A stretch of DNA of 64,000 nucleotides from Musicola paradisiaca NCPPB 2511. GTDB taxonomy: Bacteria > Pseudomonadota > Gammaproteobacteria > Enterobacterales > Enterobacteriaceae. Shown piece after piece: positions 53,734 through 63,354 of this stretch. Numbering within the stretch: the stretch's first letter is position 1; each line of letters opens with the position of its first letter. Under the pieces are notes generated by a model, which saw nothing but the letters and a program-made list of their open reading frames with translations, was not told the DNA's origin and did not search any database. Made by a program: the position numbers and the translations under genes. The stretch is from NCBI RefSeq assembly GCF_000400505.1, contig NZ_CM001857.1, forward strand, positions 737,574 through 801,573. The letters are read 5' to 3'.

Positions 53734-56199
53734 ATGAATATCGGTTGGGTGTTAAAACCAAATAACGTTATTAATCGCTTTATGATTACCCGGCTGGAAG
53801 AAAAATATTATCCCGCCGAGCCGGATACCTTGCCGGATAACGTCAATTATCAATTCATCAATGGGTTCGTTGATGTGGGGGATTTGCCTTGTCGGGTGCG
53901 TTTCTGGCGGGAAACCGCGCCGCGCGACGTGGCCTTGCCGGAGACATTGCAGTTTGACGCATTGTGGAGCGGCGGCGATGAGAGCCAAAGCGTTAGCTTC
54001 AGCGATTTTTGGCCTTGTCCGACGCATGTGCAGCGTTATGCCCGCTGTTTCGTGCATAGCGATAGTTTGCAACAGGCGCCATTCCGGCTGACCACCTGCG
54101 GCGGTGTCACCGTCTGGCTGAATGGCGGCCGGGTGGCGCGTTTTACGCCGTTCAGCCGTAATCGGGAGCAGTCCTGTGAGCTGACGCTGCCGCTGCAACG
54201 GGGGCTCAATACGCTGGTGGTGCATGCGGAAGAGCTGTGCGAGCGTGACACCGATTTTCTGTTCAGCCTTCGTTATCTGGGCGAGACGCCGCTCCGCTGG
54301 CAACTGACGCCGGATGAGGCCGCCAACGCACGCTGGGTGGCGCTGGAGCGCTGGATGAGCAGCCTGGCGCTGGTGGACAATTTGACGCTGGATCCCTCGC
54401 TGACGCTGAAAAGTACGATGCCGCTACTGGCGGCGGTCGAGATGTCGCACCGATTGATCTGTAACGTCAATGAATCAGTGCCGCCGTGGCGGCAGCGGAT
54501 TACGCTGACGGCGGGCAATCAAGGTTGGCGGGTGGATCTGCCGCCGTCGTTGGTCGGTTATTACGATCTGGCGTGCAGCGCGGTGTGCGACGGCATTACG
54601 TTAAACCGCGTCATCAGCTTCGGCCGTCTGCCCCGGCAAACCTTGCCGCCGCTGCCCGCGCTGGCGGCGCGACGCGACTATCTGCTGCGCCATGCCGCCC
54701 GCCACGGTTTCGAACGTATCGGTCGGGTATTGGCGATTTTTGCTACCGGCGAGGGAGAAGAGGCGCTTGCGCCGATCCTCAATCAGGCGTTGCACAAAAT
54801 CAGCCGCCGTGAAGACTGCGCCGATTTTCAACTGGTGCCGCTGATCTGGCTGTGGCAGCGCTATCAGGGGCAGCGTCTGTCGCCGCCTGTCTGGCGGCGC
54901 GTGCGCAGCGCGATCCTCGGTTTTCGCTATTGGATCGACGAACCGGGCAACGACGCCATGTGGTTCTGGAGCGAAAACCATTGTCTGTGTTTCCATGTGG
55001 CCCAGTATCTGGCCGGGCAAAACTTCCCGGATGACGCCTTTGTTGGCAGCGGTCGCCGTGGTCGGGAGCAGCAAGCCATTGCCCGCCAGCGGTTGGATCG
55101 CTGGTTTGACGCCATTCTGGAACATGGCCTGGTGGAGTGGAATTCCGCCGCGTATTACCCGATCGATCTGATTGGTCTGGCGGCGCTGGCGGAGCTGGCG
55201 AGCGAGGCCGATCTGCGCGAACGTGCCCGCACCGTGATGGATCGCATTTTCCTGATGACCGCCTGGGTACACCAGAGCGGCGTGGCGGTCGGTACCATGG
55301 GGCGCGCCTACGACAAGGAGTTGCGCTCCGGCATGTTGACCGAGCTGTCCGGCCTGTGCGCGCTGATGTGGGGCGAAGGTTGGCTGATCCCACACTGCGC
55401 GGCGCTGCCGATGCTGTGTCTGAGCCAGTATCAGCCGCCGGCGGAAACCGCCGATATCGCCCACTGGCGCGCGCCGCAGGGCGAGGAAGCGCGCTGGGTG
55501 CAAGGGCTGGGGCGCAGTGCGCGCATCATCGCCTGGAAACAGCCGGATGTCGCGTTTTCCTCCGTTTTCGACCATCACCCCGGCCAGCCGGGGCACCAGC
55601 AGCACCTGCTGGATATTCGGCTGGGCAGCCATTACGCCGCCCGGCTGTGGGTCAACCATCCGGGCGAAGACCGCCCGGACGGCGTACACCGTCCTTCCTA
55701 TTGGGCCGGCAATGGCCGCCTGCCGCATGTGATGCAGCACCGCAATCGCGCCTGGATGATTTTTGATTTGCAGGACGATCCTCGTCGTTGGACACATCTT
55801 TATCTGCCGCGCACCGCGTTGGATGAGGTAGTGGTGGACGGCGGCTGGTGCTTTGTGCGCGGCGGCAACGGTTATGCGGCGTTGCATAACCCGGCGGGAT
55901 TGCAGTCCGTTACGCCGCAAGGCGGGCAACCAAACAGCGAATTACGCGCCGACGGCGCGCGTAATGTCTGGTTCATCGCGGTGGACAGCGGTGACGGCGC
56001 GGCCGGTTTCCCGGCGTTTATGGCGCGCTGGCATGATCGCCGGGCGGAAACCGAGCCCGACGGCGCGGTGCAATTCGATGATCCGGATTATGGGCTGATG
56101 GCTTGGCGTCCTGAGCAGGGTTTCTCTATTCATCAACAGCCTTTTGTGTTTCCCGATGAGATATCGGTGATCCCCAGACGTAGCGAGGAGAGCAGGTAA
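53734..56199 (+). CDS. Large probable glycan-active protein, beta domain plus alpha/alpha toroid; function unassigned
   Basis: I do not recognise a named family for this 821-residue protein. The first 250 residues are beta-rich with a carbohydrate-binding-like FRLTTCGGVTVWLNGGRVARF. From about residue 310 helical repeats dominate, with FWSENHCLCFHVAQYLAGQ, FPDDAFVGSGRRGREQQAI, HGLVEWNSAAYYPIDLIGL and MGRAYDKELRSGMLTELSG, reminiscent of the His/Asn/Tyr sites of alpha/alpha-toroid polysaccharide lyases and hydrolases such as heparinase-type enzymes. The last 200 residues return to beta structure. No signal peptide, so it acts on imported oligosaccharide. It is directly coupled to a GH105 hydrolase, making a lyase-then-hydrolase pair plausible. 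Confidence 0.6.
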   Translation: MNIGWVLKPNNVINRFMITRLEEKYYPAEPDTLPDNVNYQFINGFVDVGDLPCRVRFWRETAPRDVALPETLQFDALWSGGDESQSVSFSDFWPCPTHVQRYARCFVHSDSLQQAPFRLTTCGGVTVWLNGGRVARFTPFSRNREQSCELTLPLQRGLNTLVVHAEELCERDTDFLFSLRYLGETPLRWQLTPDEAANARWVALERWMSSLALVDNLTLDPSLTLKSTMPLLAAVEMSHRLICNVNESVPPWRQRITLTAGNQGWRVDLPPSLVGYYDLACSAVCDGITLNRVISFGRLPRQTLPPLPALAARRDYLLRHAARHGFERIGRVLAIFATGEGEEALAPILNQALHKISRREDCADFQLVPLIWLWQRYQGQRLSPPVWRRVRSAILGFRYWIDEPGNDAMWFWSENHCLCFHVAQYLAGQNFPDDAFVGSGRRGREQQAIARQRLDRWFDAILEHGLVEWNSAAYYPIDLIGLAALAELASEADLRERARTVMDRIFLMTAWVHQSGVAVGTMGRAYDKELRSGMLTELSGLCALMWGEGWLIPHCAALPMLCLSQYQPPAETADIAHWRAPQGEEARWVQGLGRSARIIAWKQPDVAFSSVFDHHPGQPGHQQHLLDIRLGSHYAARLWVNHPGEDRPDGVHRPSYWAGNGRLPHVMQHRNRAWMIFDLQDDPRRWTHLYLPRTALDEVVVDGGWCFVRGGNGYAALHNPAGLQSVTPQGGQPNSELRADGARNVWFIAVDSGDGAAGFPAFMARWHDRRAETEPDGAVQFDDPDYGLMAWRPEQGFSIHQQPFVFPDEISVIPRRSEESR

Positions 56200-56200
56200 C

Positions 56201-57289
56201 ATGACAGTACAACTCAGCAGGCAGCAGACCGACGCCTTACTGGATAAGGTCGCGCTGGCGTTCTGCCGACTGAAGGCCATCGACAGCGTCACGACGGACG
56301 CATCGCAGAGCGATGGCTTGACTATCCAGTTTGAAGAGTGGGATTGGGAAGTCGGCGTCGGACTGTACGGTTTCTGGAAACTGGCGCGGCTGCGTCAAGA
56401 CGACGCCATGCTGGCGGCGCTGGAACAGTGGTACGAACAGAAACTGCAGGCAGGGCTGCCGCCGCGGCAGATCAATTCCACCGCGCCGATGTTGGTGCTG
56501 GCGCTGTTGTGTCGCGATAACCCGCGTCCACACTGGCTGGCGGCGGTGACGGAATGGGCGGACTGGCTGCTGACGTCGCTGCCGAAGACCGAGGACGGCG
56601 GCTTTCAGCATACGGTGAAGGAGCGCCCCAACACCGGGCAACTGTGGGACGACACGCTGTTCATGGCCGGGCTGTTTCTGGTGGTGGCCGCCGGCGTACT
56701 CAAACGCCGCGATTTGCAGGACGAGGCGGAGTACCAGGTGCTGACCCATGCCCGCTATCTGGCGGATGCCGCCACCGGGCTGTGGTATCACGGCTGGACG
56801 TTTATCGGCCGTCATCATTATGCCGGGGCGTTCTGGGGGCGCGGCAACGCCTGGATTACGCTGGTGTTGCCGGAGATGTGCGGCCTGGCGGATATGCTGT
56901 TATCGACGCCGGTGCGCCGCACGCTGGAGGCGATTCTGGAACAGCAGACCCGCACGCTGGCGCGTTGTCAGCACGCATCCGGGTTGTGGCATACGCTGCT
57001 TAACGACCCGGATTCTCCGCTGGAAACCTCCGCCAGCGCGGGTTTCGTCGCCGGTATTCTGACCGCGCGCCAGATGGGCATGCTGAACGATTTTCCGCAG
57101 GACGTATTGGAGAAAGGCCTGGCGGCGGTGGTGGCGCAGATTGACGAGCAGGGTGTCGTGCAAGGCGTGTCGGACGGCACGGCGATGGGGCACGACCTGC
57201 AGTTTTACCATGACATTCCCAATGTCGCCGTGCCATACGGCCAGGCTTTGGCGATGCTGATGCTGCTGGCGCAGCGACATTCTGTTTGA
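56201..57289 (+). CDS. GH105 unsaturated uronyl/rhamnogalacturonyl hydrolase
   Basis: GH105 enzymes (YteR, RhiN) remove the 4,5-unsaturated uronic acid left by lyases from oligosaccharide ends, through hydration of the double bond. The 362-residue alpha/alpha barrel shows EWDWEVGVGLYGFW, TGQLWDDTLFMAGLFL with the catalytic Asp region, AFWGRGNAWITLVLPEM and GLWHTLLNDPDSPLETSASAGFVAGI. It begins one base after the stop of the toroid-type gene. No signal peptide. The presence of this enzyme means the imported substrate carries an unsaturated uronate, typical of pectin or other uronic polysaccharides. Confidence 0.85.
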   Translation: MTVQLSRQQTDALLDKVALAFCRLKAIDSVTTDASQSDGLTIQFEEWDWEVGVGLYGFWKLARLRQDDAMLAALEQWYEQKLQAGLPPRQINSTAPMLVLALLCRDNPRPHWLAAVTEWADWLLTSLPKTEDGGFQHTVKERPNTGQLWDDTLFMAGLFLVVAAGVLKRRDLQDEAEYQVLTHARYLADAATGLWYHGWTFIGRHHYAGAFWGRGNAWITLVLPEMCGLADMLLSTPVRRTLEAILEQQTRTLARCQHASGLWHTLLNDPDSPLETSASAGFVAGILTARQMGMLNDFPQDVLEKGLAAVVAQIDEQGVVQGVSDGTAMGHDLQFYHDIPNVAVPYGQALAMLMLLAQRHSV

Positions 57290-57300
57290 GGTAGCGGGTA

Positions 57301-58392
57301 ATGGCGACACTGGAACTGAACAACGTCCATAAAAATTATGGGGCGGTGAACATTATTAAAGGCGTGGATCTGGCGGTCCGCGATGGGGAATTCATGGTGT
57401 TTGTCGGCCCTTCGGGCTGCGGTAAATCCACCTTGCTGCGGATGATTGCCGGCCTGGAGGATATCTCGGCGGGCGACATGCTGATGAATGGGCAACGGGT
57501 CAACGAACTGACGCCGGCGGAGCGTAAAATCGCTATGGTGTTCCAGTCTTACGCGCTGTATCCGCACCTGTCGGTACGTAAGAATCTGGCGTTTGGCCTG
57601 GAGAACCTGCATTTTCCCAAAGACGAAATCGAACGCCGGATCGCCGAAGCGGCGCGCATGTTGGGGCTGGAGCCCTATCTGGATCGTAAACCGCGGGCGT
57701 TGTCCGGCGGCCAGCAGCAGCGTGTCGCCATCGGCCGCGCCATCGTGCGCGATCCGGATATCTTTCTGTTCGACGAACCCTTGTCCAACCTTGACGCCAA
57801 GTTACGGGTGCAGACCCGCGGTGAATTGACCCGTCTGCACCAGAAGTTGCGCACCACCATGATCTACGTCACCCACGATCAGGTGGAGGCGATGACCATG
57901 GCCCAGCGTATCGTGGTGCTCAATGCCGGGCGCATCGAGCAGGTAGGTACGCCGCTGGAATTGTTCAATCGGCCGAAGAACCGGTTTGTCGCCGGGTTTA
58001 TCGGTTCGCCGCGTATGAATATGTTCCGCGTCAGCATCAGCACTGCGTCGGCGCAAGAGGTCGTGGTACGTTGCCCGTCCGGCAATGCGTTGCACTTGCC
58101 GTTTCGCGGCGAAGAGGGACGGGAGGCGGATCTGGGGATTCGTCCCTCTCACTGTGAACTGGTGGCGGAGGGCGAAGGGTTGGCGATGTGTATCGACCGC
58201 TGTGAAATGATGGGGCATGAAACCTTTATCTATGGCCGTTGCGCCGGGATTGACGACGAGCTGATCGTGCATTTATCGGGGCACCGTGAGTTCAGCGCCG
58301 GCGAACAGGTGTTTGTGCGGTTCCCGGCAGCGTTTTGTCATCTGTTTGATGCCGACAGCGGTGAAGCCTTGCCGCGCCTGTCTGACCACTGA
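57301..58392 (+). CDS. Sugar ABC importer ATPase, UgpC/MsmX type (GH105 locus)
   Basis: The 363-residue MalK-like ATPase has Walker A GPSGCGKST, MVFQSYALYPHLSVRKN, signature LSGGQQQR, Walker B FLFDEPLSNLDAKLR and VTHDQVEAMT, then a TOBE-type C-terminal domain (GIRPSHCEL). It is preceded by GAGGTAG and sits twelve bases after the GH105 stop, ahead of two permeases. Confidence 0.93.
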   Translation: MATLELNNVHKNYGAVNIIKGVDLAVRDGEFMVFVGPSGCGKSTLLRMIAGLEDISAGDMLMNGQRVNELTPAERKIAMVFQSYALYPHLSVRKNLAFGLENLHFPKDEIERRIAEAARMLGLEPYLDRKPRALSGGQQQRVAIGRAIVRDPDIFLFDEPLSNLDAKLRVQTRGELTRLHQKLRTTMIYVTHDQVEAMTMAQRIVVLNAGRIEQVGTPLELFNRPKNRFVAGFIGSPRMNMFRVSISTASAQEVVVRCPSGNALHLPFRGEEGREADLGIRPSHCELVAEGEGLAMCIDRCEMMGHETFIYGRCAGIDDELIVHLSGHREFSAGEQVFVRFPAAFCHLFDADSGEALPRLSDH

Positions 58393-58412
58393 GTTTGCGA
58401 CGGAGCTCTGCC

Positions 58413-59415
58413 ATGACGAGAAAACCTCTGATCAACGCCGGTTCGTCGTTGATGGAAACCCTAGTGACCCCGGTGGAGAAGTCGGTCAACCTGCTGCAGA
58501 AAGTGGGCGGCCGCCGGGTGATGCCGTGGTTTTTTATTGCGCCGAATATGCTGCTATTTGCGGTGTTCGTGTTTATTCCGATTCTGCTGGCGATGTGCTA
58601 CGCCTTTACCGGCGGCACCAATATTCTGCTGTGGGATCGGCCCTATGTCGGCCTGCAAAACTTCGCCACCCTGCTGCGCTGCGATAATTATGCCGTTCCT
58701 GCCAGTTGCGAACAGGATCTGTTTTGGACTGGCGTTTATAACACGGTTTCGTTCAGCGTCTTTAATGTGACGTTCACGCTTGGCGTCGCGTTGGTGACGG
58801 CGCTGATCCTCAACCGCAAGATCATCGCCCGCGGTTTTTTCCGCGCCATCTTCTTCTACCCGGTGTTGCTTTCGCCGGTGGTGGTCGGGCTGGTGTGGCA
58901 GTGGTTTCTCAACCGTAACGGTTTGCTGAATCTGGCGCTGTCGTCGCTGGGCGGGCAGCCGATCACTTTTTTGCTGGAGCCGTCGCTGGCGCGTTTCTGG
59001 GTGGTGTTTGTGTCGGTATGGTTTCACGTCGGCTTTTATACCCTGATCCTGCTGGCCGGGTTGCAAGCCATTCCGCGTGATATCTATGAAGCGGCCGCAG
59101 TGGATGGCACCTCGCGCTGGCGCTGTTTTTACCAGCTGACGCTGCCGCTGTTGGCGCCGAATATCCTGGTGGTGGTGATTCTGCTGACCATCCAAAGCGT
59201 GCAAATTTTTGATGAGGCCTGGGTGTTGACCAACGGCGGCGGGCCGGGCACCGCCAACAATTTTATCGTGCAGTACATCTACCAGACGGCGTTTTTCGTC
59301 CAATGCGTCGTTGTATGGGCTGGCCTCGGCGGCGTCGATGCTGATGGGCGGCGTATTGATGCTGCTGACGGCGTTGCAGTTCCTGCTGACCCGCCGTCTG
59401 GAAGGGAAAAAATAA
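58413..59415 (+). pseudogene. Sugar ABC permease 1 (GH105 locus), frameshifted near its end
   Basis: A MalF-like permease starting MTRKPLINAGSSLMETLV, with six helices and the EAA loop DIYEAAAVDGTSRWRCFYQLTLPLL. After QYIYQTAF the frame is lost: the T-run at 59292-59296 has five T where four would give TAFSSNASLYGLASAASMLM and end properly at the TAA 59413-59415 (333 residues). With the extra T the frame instead runs on without a stop into the next permease, creating an apparent 680-residue fusion. A real inactivating or fusing mutation and a base-calling error look the same here. Confidence 0.88.
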
Positions 59416-59426
59416 CCGGAGCCCGC

Positions 59427-60479
59427 ATGATGAAGATCATCACTTTTCTTACCCGCACCCGTTATCCGGGGCGGATCCATATCACCGATATTCTGAGCTG
59501 GGTGTGGCTGGTGGTCGGAACGTTGCTGGTGCTGATCCCGGTGATGTGGGCGGCGATGTCGTCTTTGAAGACGCCTGCGGAGATCAACCGTTTTCCGCCC
59601 AGTTTCCTGCCGCAGGCCGCCAGTACCGTCACGCTGCCGGACTACCCGAAGCCGCTGGAGTTGTGGCAGATGAAGCAGGAAGACGGCAGCGATAAAACGC
59701 TGGCGATGGTGCGGCGTATCGGCCTGATGGCGCAAATGGTGGATCCGAACGCGCCGCAGGAGGTTATCCGCGTACCGGTGAAGAACCTGTCGGCGATAAA
59801 ATCGCTGCATCTGGAAACCGACAACTACACCACGCCGATGTCGAAGTTTCATTTCGCCACCTACCTGAAAAACACCGTGTTCGTCACGGTGGTGGCGACG
59901 CTGCTGACGCTGTTGCTCAGTTCGATGGCGGCCTTTGCGCTGGCTAAATATGAGTTTCGCGGACGCGGTACGGTGCTGACGCTGTTTCTGTCTACCATGA
60001 TGATCCCGCTGTCGGTGGTGATGGTGCCCACGTTTCTGGTGGTGATCGGTCTGCATATGGGGGACAACCTGTGGGGAGTGATCATTCCCACTGTGGCGAC
60101 GCCCACGGGCGTATTTTTGCTGCGGCAATACATGCTGACTATCCCCGATGAGTTGATCGAGGCCGCGCGCATCGACGCCGCCAGCGAGTTTCGCATTTAC
60201 TGGAAAATCATCCTGCCGCTCACCGCGCCGGCGTTGGCGGTGCTGGCGATTTTCTCGGTGATCTGGCGCTGGAATGATTTTCTGTGGCCGCTGATTGTGC
60301 TTTCCAGCCAGGATAATTTCACGCTGCAGATCGGCCTGAATGCATTTCAGGGGCAGTTCTCGGTGCAGTGGCATTACATCCTGGCCATGACCATGCTGTC
60401 GCTGTTGCCGGTGACGGCGGTATTCGTGTTCCTGCAGAAATACATCACCACCGGCATCGCTAATACAGGAATGAAATGA
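59427..60479 (+). CDS. Sugar ABC permease 2 (GH105 locus)
   Basis: The 350-residue MalG-like permease has the EAA loop ELIEAARIDAASEFRIYWKIILPLT and six helices. Between helix 1 (ILSWVWLVVGTLLVLIPVMWAAM) and helix 2 (NTVFVTVVATLLTLLLSSM) lies a soluble segment of about 110 residues (SSLKTPAEI... to FATYLK), longer than in most members, which would project into the periplasm. GGAG precedes ATG 59427. Its stop overlaps the LacI start (ATGA). Confidence 0.88.
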   Translation: MMKIITFLTRTRYPGRIHITDILSWVWLVVGTLLVLIPVMWAAMSSLKTPAEINRFPPSFLPQAASTVTLPDYPKPLELWQMKQEDGSDKTLAMVRRIGLMAQMVDPNAPQEVIRVPVKNLSAIKSLHLETDNYTTPMSKFHFATYLKNTVFVTVVATLLTLLLSSMAAFALAKYEFRGRGTVLTLFLSTMMIPLSVVMVPTFLVVIGLHMGDNLWGVIIPTVATPTGVFLLRQYMLTIPDELIEAARIDAASEFRIYWKIILPLTAPALAVLAIFSVIWRWNDFLWPLIVLSSQDNFTLQIGLNAFQGQFSVQWHYILAMTMLSLLPVTAVFVFLQKYITTGIANTGMK

Positions 60480-61510
60480 TGGCTACGCTTAAGGACATCG
60501 CTGAACGCGCGGGGGTTTCAATCAGTACGGTATCGCGGGCGCTGAATGGCAGTGCGCCTATTAGCGCCAGAGTGCGTCAGCAGATCATGGCGATCGCTAC
60601 CGAGCAGGGCTACCCGTTGCACAAGATGGATCGATCCGGCCCGGCGCCGGAGCCGCTGCGGCATGTGATTCTGGCGACGCCACGCAATCTGATGCTGGAG
60701 AGTGAGTACAATCTGGTGTCGCTGACGCTGATCAATCGCCTGAAAACCCTGTGCCAACAACGCAATATCCAACTCAGCCCGTTTGTGGGGGAGCACGATA
60801 CCATCAATGAGCAGCAACTGTTGCAGACGCTGCAAGGCGGGCGGGAAAGCGGCATCCTGATCGTTAACGACGACCATCCCACGTTGCTGAACGTCGTGGC
60901 GGAAAGCGGCGTGCCTGCGGTGCTGATTAACGGTGAGGATCCGGAAATGCGCTTAAACAGCGTGATGCCTGCCAACTGTTATTCGGCGGCGCTGGCGACC
61001 CGTTACCTGATCGCGCAGGGGCACCGTCGAATTCTGCATTTAACCTGGCGTTCCCGTCTGACCATCCGTGAGCGGGAGCGCGGTTATCGCGATGCGCTGC
61101 AACAGGCGGGGATTGATGTCGATGAGGCGCTGATTCTGACGTTGCCGGATTTCCATCCCCGCACCGCGCGGGATGCGCTGCTGGAATGGCTGGCGCGTTA
61201 TCCGGATCGTCAGGGCGTCAGCGCGATTTTCTGCGCGGCGGATAATCAGGCGCTGGGCGTGGTGGACGCGTTGTCTCGCCACAAGCTGCGCGTACCGGAG
61301 GATATCTCGGTGATGGGCATGGACGACATTCTGCCGCTCGATATGTTGCCGTTGTCGCTGACTACGGTGCACCTGCCGTTTGAGGAGATGGCGCGGGCCT
61401 CGTTACAACTGTTGACTCAACAAATGACGCCCACCCAGTCGCTCGGTATCACCCAGCGTATTGAACTGGCCGGCAGGCTGGTGGTGAGGGGATCGGTGAA
61501 AATGGCGTAG
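60476..61510 (+). CDS. LacI-family regulator of the GH105 locus
   Basis: The 344-residue regulator begins MMATLKDIAERAGVSISTVSRALNGSAPIS, a standard LacI headpiece, and has a sugar-binding core with ILIVNDDHPTLLNVVAESGVPAVLI, SAIFCAADNQALGVVDAL and MGMDDILPLDML. It is translationally coupled to permease 2 by an ATGA overlap and is the last gene of the operon. The palindromes ATGCAAATTTGCAT and ATGCAAAATTTGCAT in the divergent promoter region are its probable operators. Confidence 0.9.
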   Translation: MMATLKDIAERAGVSISTVSRALNGSAPISARVRQQIMAIATEQGYPLHKMDRSGPAPEPLRHVILATPRNLMLESEYNLVSLTLINRLKTLCQQRNIQLSPFVGEHDTINEQQLLQTLQGGRESGILIVNDDHPTLLNVVAESGVPAVLINGEDPEMRLNSVMPANCYSAALATRYLIAQGHRRILHLTWRSRLTIRERERGYRDALQQAGIDVDEALILTLPDFHPRTARDALLEWLARYPDRQGVSAIFCAADNQALGVVDALSRHKLRVPEDISVMGMDDILPLDMLPLSLTTVHLPFEEMARASLQLLTQQMTPTQSLGITQRIELAGRLVVRGSVKMA

Positions 61511-61541
61511 TGTATTTTTTTCGTTACTCCTTTCTTTTTAC

Positions 61542-61571
61542 GAGGGCGTGTTACTGCGGCAATGCGCCCTC
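61542..61571 (+). terminator. Hairpin after the LacI gene
   Basis: GAGGGCG (61542-61548) and CGCCCTC (61565-61571) can pair, 30 bases after the LacI stop, without a good T-run. It may end the GH105 operon. Confidence 0.4.
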
Positions 61572-61696
61572 AATTCATTAACGCCGTCGCGCGTATTTTC
61601 CCGTTAATTCATCCGCGTATTATTCCTGTATCCATACCATCATCGGTAAATAAACCGGCAGAAGGCCGGCCCATTGTAACCGTGGAGTGATGAGCT

Positions 61697-63235
61697 ATGG
61701 TCGATATTAAAAAGGAACTGGATACTTCGCTGAATGGTAAACGCATTTATATTCAGGTTATCGAGGGTGGCGGAACCGGCAATGAAGCCGCTGCATTTAG
61801 AATGGGGCGTTATCTGGAAAGTGTTTTTACAAATGTAGAGGTTCGTTATCTGATTGGTTTATTACCAGAGTCTTTGGCGCTAAATACGATTAAGAACAAA
61901 GAAGAACTGAAAGGAATTGTACTGGATGTTAATAAAACTACACTGGTGAAATTGAAAGCGCTCGGTGTGGATGAGGGTAAGGTGATAAAAAAATTGGGCG
62001 ATCTTTCCAGTAATCGAGATTTTATTGTCTCCTGTTCAGCAGACGGCAATGAAAATAGTGCCATTACTGTCGAAAAGTTTCTGGAGAAAATAAAAGGTGC
62101 TTCCCTGGAGCAAGGGAAATATCTTGGTTTTATCAATCTGGAGCCTTTTGCCTGGCATAGCGAGTGCCGGTTTATTCGGTTCGCCGGCAAAACGTATTCA
62201 CTTAATCTGCCCAAACTGGCGGATTACCCCGATCTGACAATATCAACGTCAACGGGTAGTTCGGCGGTCGGTTCATCCATTCTTTCCCTGCTTGGTAAAT
62301 TAGATAAGCAAGTATGCGATGTCATGCTGATATATGGGTTGCACGCGTTATATGACTCGGAAGATGGCAGCGACATTGTGGACGAAGCCCACTGTTTTTG
62401 GATTGCACGGGCCTTTGCGGCATTGGCGCTTGGTGTTGCAGATTATGCAGTAAAGAGTAAAAAACATGCCGTTCTGCTCGCGCTGCACCCCAAAAATCAG
62501 TTTGATGAAAAATATATCGGCGTGACAGGGCGTAAGATCGTGATTTACGTCAGCAGAGGAAGACAGCCTGCGATAGATACCTCTCCTGGGACGATTCACT
62601 GTATTCCGATGAATTGCGTGTCAATGAGTGAGTTGGTGACGGAGATTATTAAAGCCAAAGCGCCTCAGTTGATCGTTTTGCGCAAAACGGATGATGTGAG
62701 CGTTACACCTGATGAATTCAGCCGACTGTTGGATATGACGACGTTGCCGACAGTGTCCGAAGGCGCCAATACTATCGGCCAGTTGTATGGTAAAGGGAAA
62801 ACCTTTTTCACGATTGGGGCCGTGGAGCAGCAAGTCGTCAATATTAAGACTGAAATCGATGCCAGCAATAAATGGTACAATCTGGTTAATGAAAGCGTGG
62901 GTGTCGAAATTATTAAACAAGCTGAAATAACCTATTCGAGCGATGTTGTACTTAATGAACTGATCAATATCAAAAAAACATTTCTGTTTGCAGGGCGTTC
63001 TATTGCGGAATTATCCTATGAGTGTTGTGATAAAAAGGGAGAGTATAGCGCTAGCATGATTAATGCTGCCCAGATTATTACTAATTATCTCGGTTCTGAT
63101 GAATGGATGCAATATGTTAAGGTCGTGGGTAAATTTAAAAAATCTTACCCTGACTATATCAGTAATCAGGTGTTGATGTCGTTTTGGCTATTATGCAGAG
63201 CGAGTAGTCAACAGGGTATTCTGAAAAAACTCTAA
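61697..63235 (+). CDS. Hypothetical protein, possible two-domain Rossmann (GT-B-like) fold
   Basis: I do not recognise this 512-residue protein. The N-terminus KRIYIQVIEGGGTGNEAAAF looks like a glycine-rich Rossmann loop, and near residue 350 LPTVSEGANTIGQLYGKGK resembles the EGANT-type segment seen in the C-terminal half of some GT-B glycosyltransferases. No signal peptide or membrane helices are evident. The gene is clearly richer in A and T than its neighbours (for example long runs of AAA/ATT codons), a sign of horizontal acquisition. GGAG lies ten bases before the ATG. The next gene, in the same direction after about 120 bases, encodes a small secreted protein. Confidence 0.6.
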   Translation: MVDIKKELDTSLNGKRIYIQVIEGGGTGNEAAAFRMGRYLESVFTNVEVRYLIGLLPESLALNTIKNKEELKGIVLDVNKTTLVKLKALGVDEGKVIKKLGDLSSNRDFIVSCSADGNENSAITVEKFLEKIKGASLEQGKYLGFINLEPFAWHSECRFIRFAGKTYSLNLPKLADYPDLTISTSTGSSAVGSSILSLLGKLDKQVCDVMLIYGLHALYDSEDGSDIVDEAHCFWIARAFAALALGVADYAVKSKKHAVLLALHPKNQFDEKYIGVTGRKIVIYVSRGRQPAIDTSPGTIHCIPMNCVSMSELVTEIIKAKAPQLIVLRKTDDVSVTPDEFSRLLDMTTLPTVSEGANTIGQLYGKGKTFFTIGAVEQQVVNIKTEIDASNKWYNLVNESVGVEIIKQAEITYSSDVVLNELINIKKTFLFAGRSIAELSYECCDKKGEYSASMINAAQIITNYLGSDEWMQYVKVVGKFKKSYPDYISNQVLMSFWLLCRASSQQGILKKL

Positions 63236-63354
63236 GTATTTTTATATCTGTATGGAGAGTGTCGCTCTGATAATTCATTGTCTGTGCTGAGACTATTTAT
63301 TACGGTTTCATACTCTTCAGAATAGTCGTAACAACAAATGTGAAGAGGTTAATG

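Noticed and set aside
58554..60374. Minus-strand open frame of about 600 codons opposite the two ABC permeases
   Set aside because: Extremely His/Gln/Arg-rich, the typical reverse complement of membrane-protein genes.
58395..60479. A genuine fused MalF-MalG permease
   Set aside because: The normal C-terminus and stop of permease 1 are intact one frame over and permease 2 has its own ribosome site; an extra T in a T-run is the simpler explanation, so the genes were listed separately.
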